Origin: Candidatus Sumerlaeota bacterium
Lineage (GTDB): Bacteria > Sumerlaeota > Sumerlaeia > SLMS01
Length of the DNA stretch: 35,818 nucleotides
Direction: 5' to 3'
Assembly: GCA_007132505.1 (NCBI GenBank)
Contig: SLOM01000300.1
Span: forward strand, 1-35,818
Of this stretch, positions 23,570 to 31,821 are shown in pieces; the first letter of the stretch is position 1, and every line of letters starts with the position of its first letter. A program made the translations under genes and the position numbers. The notes beneath the pieces are model-generated. The model had not been told where the DNA came from. It did not search any database and saw only the letters and a list, made by a program, of their open reading frames with translations.

Positions 23570-24389
23570 CGACACACCGGACCCCGGCCTGAGCAGCCCG
23601 CTGCAACGCATCGTGGTGCTGACGGAATACGACGGCACACGTTACCACGGCCTCCAGCGTCAGGGGCACACCGAGCTGACCATCCAGCACGAATTCGAAA
23701 GCGCTGTGGCCCGGCTCGGCGTGGAGCAGCCGGACTTCGTGGCGTCCGGGCGCACCGACGCAGGGGTTCACGCCCGCGGGCAGGTCCTGGCGCTGAACGT
23801 TCCCTCCCGGCAGCCGGTGCGGCGTTACCTCCGCACGCTCAACGCGCTCCTTCCTGAAGACATCCGCGTGCGTGCCGTGGCCGAATGTCCGGATGGCTTC
23901 AGTCCCCGGTTCGATGCGCTGCGCAGGACGTATCTTTACCGTGTTTGCGCTCTTGAGCCCGTGCCGCCGCTGGCCAGGCACTTCGTTGCCTTCGCAAAGA
24001 CAGCGCTGGACGAAGGGCGCACCGTCGCGGCGGCCTCCCTCTTCGTTGGGCGGCGCGAGATGGCGGCATGGCGTTCCTCCATCTGTCAGGCCACCCGGAC
24101 CTTTCTCACCATTGACGAGTGCACCGCCATCGCGCCTCACACGGACCAAAGAACCGGTGAGGCCGTCCCGTGGTGGACGTTCCGGATCGCGGCCCGGAGC
24201 TTCCTCCACCATCAGGTGCGCCTTATGGCTGGTGCCTTCGTGGCGGCGGGAAGTGGCCGGCTGCCATTGGACGAGCTGCGAACGGCATTGGTGGAGGGAG
24301 GCCGCCCGAAATCCGCCGCCATGATGCCGGCGCGCGGCCTGTGCCTTGCGAAGGTTGAGTTCGATCCCGAACGGGACCCTTTCCGTTGA
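23556..24389 (+). CDS. truA: tRNA pseudouridine synthase A
   Basis: TruA makes pseudouridine at positions 38-40 in the tRNA anticodon stem. Start ATG 23556 gives 277 residues and lies inside the kdsA end (14-bp overlap), so translation may be coupled. The catalytic Asp is D68 in SGRTDAGVHARGQV, preceded by EYDGTRYHGLQRQ and followed by ALRRTYLYRV and the C-terminal FLHHQVRLMAGAF block. The N-terminal about 15 residues (MPAGDDTPDPGLSSPLQ) are not conserved. The frame is open upstream in kdsA, but that reading is a shadow of kdsA. Confidence 0.93.
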   Translation: MPAGDDTPDPGLSSPLQRIVVLTEYDGTRYHGLQRQGHTELTIQHEFESAVARLGVEQPDFVASGRTDAGVHARGQVLALNVPSRQPVRRYLRTLNALLPEDIRVRAVAECPDGFSPRFDALRRTYLYRVCALEPVPPLARHFVAFAKTALDEGRTVAAASLFVGRREMAAWRSSICQATRTFLTIDECTAIAPHTDQRTGEAVPWWTFRIAARSFLHHQVRLMAGAFVAAGSGRLPLDELRTALVEGGRPKSAAMMPARGLCLAKVEFDPERDPFR

Positions 24390-24450
24390 CCTGTGCGCCC
24401 AAGGGCCCAACTCTCCGCCATGAATGACAGATCAGCCAAGATGGATCAAA

Positions 24451-25248
24451 ATGAATAGAATCAGCGCTCTCTGCCTCCCCTTCGCCCTCCCCTTCGCCCT
24501 CGTTTTCGCCAGCCTTGCCGCAGCGGAACCGGCAGCAGAGGTGGAGCGGCTGCGCGCCGAAGTCATCTCCGTCTATCCGCACGACACAGACGCGTTCACG
24601 CAGGGCCTGCTTTACCACCAAGGCTATTTCTACGAAAGCACAGGCCGCTACAGGCACTCGGCGCTCCGCCGCGTGGACCCGGAAACGGGTGAAGTGATAA
24701 TGGAGGTCGAGCTGGAGGACCGCTATTTCGGCGAGGGGCTGGCGCTCGTGGACGACCGGTTGATCCAGCTCACTTGGCACGAGGGCACCGCCTTCGTGTA
24801 TGACCGCGAGACCTTCGATCCGCTCGACGAGTTCTCCTACGAGGGCGAGGGTTGGGGACTGACCTACGACGGCAGGCGTCTCATCATGACCGATGGGTCG
24901 CACCACCTGCAGTTCCGGGACCCGGATACGTTCAGCCTGGTGGACGTCGTACCTGTCTATCTGGAGGGCCGGCCGGTGCGCCGGCTGAACGAGCTGCTCT
25001 ACGCGGGTGGCCACGTCTACGCCAACGTCTTCATGCAGGATTATCTGGTCCGGATTGATCCGCGTAGCGGGCGGGTGACAGCCGTCATCGAGGCGGGGCA
25101 CCTCATCCCGCGCGAGGAGCGCCAAGGCATGGACGTGCTGAACGGCGTGGCATGGGACCCCGAAACAGGGGAATTTTTCCTCACGGGCAAGCTCTGGCCG
25201 AAGATGTTTCGCGTGCGTTTTGTGCCGGTGGATGACGGGACGGACTGA
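24451..25248 (+). CDS. Glutaminyl-peptide cyclotransferase (glutamine cyclotransferase)
   Basis: The product turns N-terminal glutamine of peptides into pyroglutamate. It is exported: a Sec signal peptide covers about the first 25 residues, with cleavage near AAAEP. The five-bladed propeller fold is supported by FTQGLLYHQGYFYESTGRY near the start, by RLNELLYAGGHVYANV, and by LNGVAWDPETGEFFLTGKLWPKMFRV at the C-terminus, all typical of the bacterial plant-type QC family. The frame also opens at ATG 24424 (nine residues more), and no strong ribosome site distinguishes them; I prefer 24451, where the signal peptide starts. Confidence 0.88.
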   Translation: MNRISALCLPFALPFALVFASLAAAEPAAEVERLRAEVISVYPHDTDAFTQGLLYHQGYFYESTGRYRHSALRRVDPETGEVIMEVELEDRYFGEGLALVDDRLIQLTWHEGTAFVYDRETFDPLDEFSYEGEGWGLTYDGRRLIMTDGSHHLQFRDPDTFSLVDVVPVYLEGRPVRRLNELLYAGGHVYANVFMQDYLVRIDPRSGRVTAVIEAGHLIPREERQGMDVLNGVAWDPETGEFFLTGKLWPKMFRVRFVPVDDGTD

Positions 25249-25414
25249 GCACGAGGATGGTGCGCGGCTTCCCGCCCGGTGCCCTCAGGGCGGAACCGGA
25301 GATCCACCGGCGCGGCACATCCAGCAACATTGCTGACAAACGCCCTGTCTTCGGGCAGCTATTCAACGTAACGGCCCAAGGGGCCGCCTTGCTTCAGGGG
25401 GCGCGGCGGATCGC

Positions 25415-26860
25415 ATGAGACTCTACCGGCAGACAGTCCGTCTCGCGATTCCGGCCGTTATCGAGAACCTTTCGACTTCCATTATCTTCCTCGTGGACGC
25501 GTTGATGGTGGCGACGCTGGGTCCGGCCGCCCTCGCCGCGGTGGGGCTCGTCGGCGTCATCATGTGGCGCCTGCGCACGATGGGCGGGATCCTGCAGATC
25601 GGCACCACCGCCATGGTGGCCCGGCGCTGGGGAGAGAACAACACGAAGGCCGCCTGCGTGCTGTTCGCCCACTCGGCACTGCTGGGGCTGCTGATTGGTC
25701 TGGGGTGCCTGTTTCTGCACCCGATGGCGGGGGGAATCTTCTCCCTCCTGAACGCAGAGGGCGACGTCCTTGCGTTCTCCGTCCTTTACTTTCAGGTCGT
25801 TATTCTGGCGTTCCCGCTCCGGCTGGCCAGCACCAACATGGGCGCGGCGATCCGGGCCGCGGGGGACACCCGCACGCCGATGGTCACCACCGTGGCCGCG
25901 AACCTCATCAATGTGTTCCTGAACTATGCGCTCATTTTCGGGAAGTTTGGCTTCCCGGAGCTGGGGCTGTTCGGCGCGGCGATTGCCACGGCCATCGCCT
26001 TCACGGCGGAATTCCTGATTTTCCTGGCGATGGGACTGAAAGGCATCCGCCCGAAGCGCCTCTTCGCTGTCCCGAGGGTGGACTTCCCCGCACCGGACGA
26101 CGAGGAGGTCGAGGTCACCTCCGCGCCGGTACCGATCCACCCGGGGCACGAGGATCGTCAGGATGTCCTGCGGCTCGATCCGGCGGGTTTCCGCCTGCGG
26201 GTCAGAGGCTCAACCGGGACGCTTTTCCGCATCTCGCATCCGAGTTTCTGGGAGGAGGCGGGCGTCTCGCTCGGCTTTCTGGTCTTCACGGCCATGCTGG
26301 CGCTCTTCGGCGAGGAGGCGCTGGCGGCGCACTCCGCGGTCATCCGGATCGAGAGCTTCTCCTTCATGGCTGGCTTCGGCATCTCCATCGCCACAGCCAC
26401 GCTTGTGGGGCAGGCACTCGGCGCGGGGGAACTCCGGGCGGCCCGCCGGACCTTTGCGATCTGCCTCACCCTGAGCACCCTGTTCATGGGGAGCCTTGGC
26501 ATCGTATTCTCCCTTTTCCCGGAGTGGTTCGTGGGCTGGTTCGTGCACGAGGACGCCGCAGGCACCTTCCTGCCACTGGCGGCCATGCTGTTCCTCCTCG
26601 GGGCCTTGCAGCAGCCGTTCATCGGCTCGGCGATGGTGCTTAGCGGCGGCCTGCGGGGAGCGGGGCATACCATTGCTCCCTTTGTGGCGCAGCTTTTCGG
26701 GACGATCGGAGCGCGGCTCGGGGCGGGTTATCTTCTCGGCTTTGTTTTCGGCATGGGGATCGAGGGGCTCTACATCGCGACGGTGTTGGACTGGGTGCTG
26801 CGGACGATCATCCTTGGAGGGCTGGTGATGATGGGCCGATGGGAGCGTGCCCGAGCTTGA
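25415..26860 (+). CDS. MATE family efflux transporter with a long central linker
   Basis: This 481-residue inner-membrane protein probably exports drugs or metabolites with a Na+ or H+ gradient. About twelve membrane helices fall in two halves. The first half has the typical MATE start (TVRLAIPAVIENLSTSIIFLVDALMV) and GAAIRAAGDTRTPM, and the second half has IATATLVGQALGAG and SGGLRGAG, which are the paired MATE repeats. Between helices 6 and 7 lies a polar, acidic segment (about residues 220-265, APDDEEVEV and onward) that is longer than in most MATE proteins. It is followed after 182 bp by the propeller-bearing permease. Substrate unknown. Confidence 0.9.
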   Translation: MRLYRQTVRLAIPAVIENLSTSIIFLVDALMVATLGPAALAAVGLVGVIMWRLRTMGGILQIGTTAMVARRWGENNTKAACVLFAHSALLGLLIGLGCLFLHPMAGGIFSLLNAEGDVLAFSVLYFQVVILAFPLRLASTNMGAAIRAAGDTRTPMVTTVAANLINVFLNYALIFGKFGFPELGLFGAAIATAIAFTAEFLIFLAMGLKGIRPKRLFAVPRVDFPAPDDEEVEVTSAPVPIHPGHEDRQDVLRLDPAGFRLRVRGSTGTLFRISHPSFWEEAGVSLGFLVFTAMLALFGEEALAAHSAVIRIESFSFMAGFGISIATATLVGQALGAGELRAARRTFAICLTLSTLFMGSLGIVFSLFPEWFVGWFVHEDAAGTFLPLAAMLFLLGALQQPFIGSAMVLSGGLRGAGHTIAPFVAQLFGTIGARLGAGYLLGFVFGMGIEGLYIATVLDWVLRTIILGGLVMMGRWERARA

Positions 26861-27042
26861 GGCGGCCGGGCGAGGGTGGTTCGGGCTTGCCCACGGAATT
26901 ACTTCAAGGTTGAAGTTTCTCCCGCCGGGAGTGCCAGCCGGAACGGTCCACGCCCCCGGCCGGCGGGCTTCAGCACCCGCCGCCAAGAGCCGGCTTCCCG
27001 CCGGTATCCCAGCGCCTTCAACCGGTCCCCTCAGGAGGCTTC

Positions 27043-29559
27043 ATGGACGCCAATCTCATCGTCGGCCTTGTGATTCTGGTCATCTTCTTCAGCGCTGCGG
27101 CGTTGATGTTCACCCGCACGCTGCCCGCGTTGCTGGTGCTTCCCGTCATGGCGCTGGCAATCGCCGGCTCGACCGCGCTGATCACCGGCGAACTCTCCCT
27201 GCACGACATCAACCAGGGCGTGATCGCTTCCGGCGCCTTCCGCCTGCACGAGGCGATCATCGTCGCCATGTTTGGCGGCATCATCTCCTTCATGATGCAG
27301 AAGTCGGGCGTTGCGGAAAGCCTGGTGAAGAACGCGGCGGAGCTGATCGGCGACAATCCGCTTGGTGTCTCCATTTTCGCTCTGGCGCTCGTGGCCATGC
27401 TGTTTACCAGCATCGGCGGCCTTGGTGCGATCATCATGGTGGCGATGGTGGTGCTGCCGATGTTGGCCACGGTGGGCGTTCCGCCGGTCGCGGCCGGAGG
27501 GATCATGCTCTTCGGCATCAGCGTCGGCGGCATCCTGAATGCTGCGACCTGGGTGCTCTATGCGAGCATCGTGAACATCCCGGTGGAGGAAGTCCGCCGG
27601 TTCGCCCTTATGGTGTTCTTCCTGAGCGCCATGGCCGGGATCACCTTCATCGTGGTGGAGCTCTGGCGGGGCGGTGTGCTGCGGTCCGCCAGGACAATGA
27701 TCACCACCTTCACCATCGTGGGAGTCCTGACCGCCCTGGTGGCTGGTGGAGTGATTGCCTATGCCCTCATCTGGGGGTGGAACGGAGCGGGGGCAACCGG
27801 CGCGGAAGAGGTGGCCGCGGAGGACGTGGCTCCCGCGATACCCCGCTGGCTTGTCTATTCGGTTCGTGGGGTCTTTGGGGCCTTCTTCGCCGTTGTTCTG
27901 GCGATAGCCACCTACGACCACCTGAAAAAGGTGGAGCACTGGCGCCAGCAGGTCGTCGAGGTGAAGTGGTACGCGTACCTGATTCCCATCCTGCCGCTGA
28001 TCCTGATCATCGTCTTCAACATGCCGATCCTGGCCGCATTCTTCTTTGGCTTGCTGTACGCCGTCTATACGACGTTGCGGCCCGGCACCGTGAACATGAC
28101 GGTGCAATGCATGATAAACGGCAGCTCGGCGGTCCTGCCGGCTGCGCTGCTGATGCTCGGCATCGGCATCCTGCTCAACTCAATCCTCGGTCCCCCGGGA
28201 TGGTCGGAGGCAAACGCCGCGGCGCGGGTCATCAAGATAGACATGGCCACATCCGAGCGCGTCGGCAGCCTGCGCCTGCCCACCGGCGAGCTGCCCGCCG
28301 GGACGATCGTCTCCCCGGACGGGCAGTATGCCTACATCGGAACCGAAACCGTTCCCGGCCGGGTCGTTCGCATGGATCTCGAAACCTTCGCCGTGGAGGA
28401 CGAGATTGTCCTCCTCGCCGGCGAGGACAACATCTCCGCCGCCGCAATCAGCCCGGACGGCAGCCACGCCTACTTCGCGACCGAAACCGTCCCCGGACGC
28501 ATCGTGAAGGTGGACCTCGAGCAGTTCGAGCGCGTGGACGCCATAACGCTCCGGCTCGGGGAAAACAACCTCCGGACGGCCCACGTCTCCCCGGACGGAC
28601 AAACCGCCTGGTTCGCCACGGACACCTTCCCGGGCCGCATCGTGCAGGTGGACCTCGAGAACTTCGAGCGCACCGCCTCCCTGTCCCTCGGCGAGGAAGA
28701 AGGCGAGATCCGCGCGGGACTGCTCTCCCAGGACGGCACCACCGCCTACTACGCCACGGGAACATCCCCCGGCCGTATCGTGAAGGTTGATCTCGAGAAC
28801 TTCACCCGCGCCGATGCCATCACCCTCGAAGAAGGTGAGGACCGGCTGCTGAGCGCGGTGATGAGCCCCGATGGCACCGCCGCCTACTTCGGAACGGACA
28901 CAGACCCCGGCCTGATCGTGAAGGTGGACCTTGTGGCTTTCGAGCGCGCTGATGTGCTCGCCCTCGAGGAAGGTCAGGCCAGTCTCGCCAGCGCGGTCAT
29001 GGCGCCGGACGGATCGGCCGCATGGTTCGGAACCGCCACGGCCCCCGGTCTGGTCGTGAAGGTGGATCTCGCGGAGTTTGAGCGCGCCGAGACCACGCTC
29101 CTCCGCTCGGGAGAAGATGCCCTGCTCAGCGCGATGACTGACCTGGACGGCCAGTACGCCTACTTCGGCACGGAGATCGGGCTCCCGGACTGGCCGGTCA
29201 ATGCCTCCATCGAACCCGTCATCAATGCGATCGTGCCCGGCAACCGGCTGCTCTACGTCATCGTCTTCGTCGTGTTGGCTCCGCTGGCGCTCTACCGTGG
29301 CCCGCTGAACATGTGGGGGCTCGGCAGCGGTGTGGCCGCCATCCTGATCCTTGGCGACGCCATGACCGGCGCCGCCGTGATGGCAATGATTCTCACCGTC
29401 GGCATGATCCAGGGCATCTGCGACCCGACGAACACGCACAACGTCTGGTTGGCCAATGAGTTGCGGGTGGACGTACAGACACTCATGTGGCGGACCCTGC
29501 CCTACGTCTGGGGGATGGTGATCATCGGCCTGACCGTCTCCGCATTCATCAACTTCTGA
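27043..29559 (+). CDS. Permease of the IT/CitMHS-like type with an inserted seven-blade propeller
   Basis: The 838-residue protein has about ten membrane segments (residues 5-380), a soluble block of seven propeller repeats (395-712), and then about three more membrane segments (about 730-838). The C-terminal ICDPTNTHN motif and the GPLNMWGLGSG turn resemble uptake carriers of the ion-transporter superfamily (citrate/C4-dicarboxylate type), but no substrate can be read. CAGGAGG lies four bases before the ATG. A HyuA-like gene starts 15 bp downstream, so the pair may import and then hydrolyse a lactam or hydantoin. The propeller interrupts the loop between helices 10 and 11. The side of the membrane it faces is not settled; periplasmic is my guess. 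Confidence 0.85.
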   Translation: MDANLIVGLVILVIFFSAAALMFTRTLPALLVLPVMALAIAGSTALITGELSLHDINQGVIASGAFRLHEAIIVAMFGGIISFMMQKSGVAESLVKNAAELIGDNPLGVSIFALALVAMLFTSIGGLGAIIMVAMVVLPMLATVGVPPVAAGGIMLFGISVGGILNAATWVLYASIVNIPVEEVRRFALMVFFLSAMAGITFIVVELWRGGVLRSARTMITTFTIVGVLTALVAGGVIAYALIWGWNGAGATGAEEVAAEDVAPAIPRWLVYSVRGVFGAFFAVVLAIATYDHLKKVEHWRQQVVEVKWYAYLIPILPLILIIVFNMPILAAFFFGLLYAVYTTLRPGTVNMTVQCMINGSSAVLPAALLMLGIGILLNSILGPPGWSEANAAARVIKIDMATSERVGSLRLPTGELPAGTIVSPDGQYAYIGTETVPGRVVRMDLETFAVEDEIVLLAGEDNISAAAISPDGSHAYFATETVPGRIVKVDLEQFERVDAITLRLGENNLRTAHVSPDGQTAWFATDTFPGRIVQVDLENFERTASLSLGEEEGEIRAGLLSQDGTTAYYATGTSPGRIVKVDLENFTRADAITLEEGEDRLLSAVMSPDGTAAYFGTDTDPGLIVKVDLVAFERADVLALEEGQASLASAVMAPDGSAAWFGTATAPGLVVKVDLAEFERAETTLLRSGEDALLSAMTDLDGQYAYFGTEIGLPDWPVNASIEPVINAIVPGNRLLYVIVFVVLAPLALYRGPLNMWGLGSGVAAILILGDAMTGAAVMAMILTVGMIQGICDPTNTHNVWLANELRVDVQTLMWRTLPYVWGMVIIGLTVSAFINF
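28225..29178 (+). repeat. Seven tandem 135-138 bp in-frame repeats encoding propeller blades
   Basis: Each unit of 45 or 46 residues follows the pattern PG-[RL]-[IV]-V-K-V-D-L-x2-F, then G-E, then S-P-D-G-x2-A-Y-F-G-T-x-T-x-P-G. Unit starts are 28225, 28360, 28498, 28636, 28774, 28912 and 29050. Units 2-6 are exactly 46 residues. Seven such blades make a closed propeller. The pattern is of the YVTN/SMP-30-like surface type, normally found in secreted proteins, not in permeases. Confidence 0.9.
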
Positions 29560-29574
29560 GGACACCGCGCGATC

Positions 29575-31746
29575 ATGGAAGAAAACACGGACAAACGGCG
29601 GATCAAGATCGGTATAGACGTGGGCGGCACGTTCACCCACGCCGTGGCGGTGGACCTGGCGACGATGGACCTTGCCGGCAAGGCGGTCGTCCCGACCACG
29701 CACACGGCGAAGGAGGGCGTGGCAGCGGGCGTCGTGCAGTCCATGAAGAAGCTGCTGGAGGAGGCACGCGTCCAGCCGGATGAGGTCGTCCTCATCGCCC
29801 ACAGCACGACGCAGGCGACCAACGCGCTCCTGGAGGGCGACGTGGCCAGGGTCGGCATTGTCGCCATGGCGACCGGTGCCGGCGGCATCCGGGCCCGCGG
29901 GGAGGCACGCACAGGCGACATCGAGCTCTCCGAGGGCAAGTTCCTCCGTACCGGATTCCGGTATATAGACACCGAGGAGTTCAGCGACGAGAAGGTCCGC
30001 CAGGCCATTGATGAACTCCGGCGCGAGGGCTGCGAAGCCATTGTCTCCACCGAATCCTTCGGGGTGGACAACCCCGAACGCGAGCAGCGCGTCGTGGACA
30101 TGGCCATCGAGATGGGCCTGCCTGCCTGCGCAAGCAGCGCACTCTCCCAGCTATATGGACTCCGCGTCCGCACGCGCACGGCCGTCATCAATGCCAGCAT
30201 GCTCCCGAAAATGCTGGAGACGGCAAACATGACCGAGCAGGCAGTGCGCGAGAGCGGCATTGACGTGGCCCTGATGGTCATGCGCTCGGACGGCGGCATC
30301 ATGGACATCGAGGCCATGCGCAGGCGTCCCATCCTCACGATGCTCAGCGGACCTGCTGCCGGTGTGGCGGCGGCCCTCATGTACGAGCGTATCTCCGATG
30401 GCTGCATGCTGGAGGTCGGTGGCACCTCCACCGACATCTGCGTCATCAAGAACGGCCGGCCCATCATCACCAACGGCGAGGTGGGCGGGCACCGGCTCTT
30501 CGTGCGGACGCTGGACGTGCGGACAGTCGGCATCGCCGGCGGCTCCGTTCCCCGTGTCCGCAACGGCAAGCTGATAGACGTCGGCCCCCGGAGTGCCCAC
30601 ATCGCGGGTCTTGGCTACGATGCCTTCACCGAGGGCGTCGGTGACAAGGAAATGGAAGCAGCGAACGTCCAGCCGAAACCGGAGGACCCGGAGGACTATC
30701 TGGGCCTGCGCGTGGACGGCGCGGAAAAGCCCTCCCTGGCCATCACGCCAACCGGGGCCTCCAACATGCTTGGGCTGGTTAGCGGTTACGGAAAAGGCAA
30801 TATGGATTCCATCCGCCGGTGCTTCGACGCCGTCGGGAAGATGACCGGGTATAAAGCCGAAGACCTTGCGGATCGGATTCTGGACATCTCCACGAAGAAG
30901 GTCATCCCCGTCGTGAAGGCAATGCTCACCGAGCACAAGCTCTGGGGGCGGAAGATCACCTTCGTAGGCGGTGGTGGCGGAGCCGAAGCGCTCGTTCCCT
31001 ACACCGCACAGAAGATGAAGCTCGAACACCGCATCGCCCGGAACACGGAGGTGATCTCGGCGATCGGTGTGGCGCTCGGCATCATCCAGGACACGGTGGA
31101 GCGCACGATCCTGAACCCGGGTGAGTCGGACCTCGTGTCCATCCGGCGCGAGGCGGTTGAATCCGTCCAGCGCATGGGTGCCGACCCTGCCTCCATACAG
31201 GTCACGGTGGAGGTTGACCGGCAGACCAAACGCGTCACCGCCACCGCGCAGGGAACGCCCGAACTGCGGACGCGCTCGCTCGGCGGCGCGCTTCCCCCTG
31301 CGGAAAAGCTGCGCGACACTGCTGCCGACGTCATGGGAGCCGATCCCGCACGGGTCCGCGAGGTCAACGAGAAGGACTCCAGCTGGCTTCGCGTCTTCCA
31401 GGCGGAAGTGGACAAGAAGATCCTTCTTGGGCTACTCACTACCATCCGCACGCCGGTCGCCATCGTGGACAAGGAGGGCATCGTGCGCCTCCAGCTCCCT
31501 GATGCCCGCGTGGATTACGTCTCGCCGTCAGAGGCTGACCAAGCCATTCAGAAGATCATCGAGCAGTTCACCACCTATGGTGACGGCGGGGAGGTCCTCC
31601 CTGACATCTTCGTCGTCAAGCCGGGTCAGATCGCGGACCTGACCGGCTTGGTGGAAGCCGCGCAGATGATCAGTGTCGCCCGCGTCGAGATGCAGGCGCT
31701 CACGAGCGACGAGAAGGTTGCGCTTGTGAGCTGCCGCAAGGGATGA
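29575..31746 (+). CDS. Hydantoinase/oxoprolinase family protein (HyuA-like)
   Basis: The family hydrolyses 5-oxoproline, hydantoins or related lactams with ATP. The 723-residue product has the actin-like ATP site IGIDVGGTFT (12-21), the HydA_N block AHSTTQATNALLEG, and LEVGGTSTDICVIKNG of the core domain, plus a Gly-rich FVGGGGGAEAL. No partner HyuB gene is adjacent. The C-terminal about 200 residues extend past the usual HyuA core and contain a VPVVKAM-like helix and mixed beta segments of unknown role. It lies 15 bp after the permease gene, so co-expression is likely. The substrate is unknown; acetone carboxylase or N-methylhydantoinase subunits are alternatives within the family. Confidence 0.88.
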   Translation: MEENTDKRRIKIGIDVGGTFTHAVAVDLATMDLAGKAVVPTTHTAKEGVAAGVVQSMKKLLEEARVQPDEVVLIAHSTTQATNALLEGDVARVGIVAMATGAGGIRARGEARTGDIELSEGKFLRTGFRYIDTEEFSDEKVRQAIDELRREGCEAIVSTESFGVDNPEREQRVVDMAIEMGLPACASSALSQLYGLRVRTRTAVINASMLPKMLETANMTEQAVRESGIDVALMVMRSDGGIMDIEAMRRRPILTMLSGPAAGVAAALMYERISDGCMLEVGGTSTDICVIKNGRPIITNGEVGGHRLFVRTLDVRTVGIAGGSVPRVRNGKLIDVGPRSAHIAGLGYDAFTEGVGDKEMEAANVQPKPEDPEDYLGLRVDGAEKPSLAITPTGASNMLGLVSGYGKGNMDSIRRCFDAVGKMTGYKAEDLADRILDISTKKVIPVVKAMLTEHKLWGRKITFVGGGGGAEALVPYTAQKMKLEHRIARNTEVISAIGVALGIIQDTVERTILNPGESDLVSIRREAVESVQRMGADPASIQVTVEVDRQTKRVTATAQGTPELRTRSLGGALPPAEKLRDTAADVMGADPARVREVNEKDSSWLRVFQAEVDKKILLGLLTTIRTPVAIVDKEGIVRLQLPDARVDYVSPSEADQAIQKIIEQFTTYGDGGEVLPDIFVVKPGQIADLTGLVEAAQMISVARVEMQALTSDEKVALVSCRKG

Positions 31747-31821
31747 TCCTTTCACTCCGGCGGAGCCGGGTGCCCGCCCGCATTCGCATGACGCCGGTCA
31801 CCTTTGTCGGAGCAGAAAACA

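Noticed and set aside
25269-25295. Hairpin after the glutamine cyclotransferase gene (TTCCCGCCC with GGGCGGAA)
   Set aside because: One bulge and no T-tract follow the stem, so it is not supported as a rho-independent terminator.
26925-26995. GC-rich inverted repeats in the spacer before the permease (CGGCGGG with CCCGCCG)
   Set aside because: Seven-bp stem without a T-tract; such palindromes are expected in this base composition.
26847-28790. 647-codon open frame on the plus strand, out of frame with the permease
   Set aside because: The overlapping permease frame has membrane segments and seven repeats; this one is Arg/His/Gly-rich and looks like a frame shadow.
28180-29802. Long open frame on the minus strand across the propeller region
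   Set aside because: It is antisense to the strongly repetitive, motif-bearing permease gene; GC-rich coding DNA often leaves such shadow frames open.
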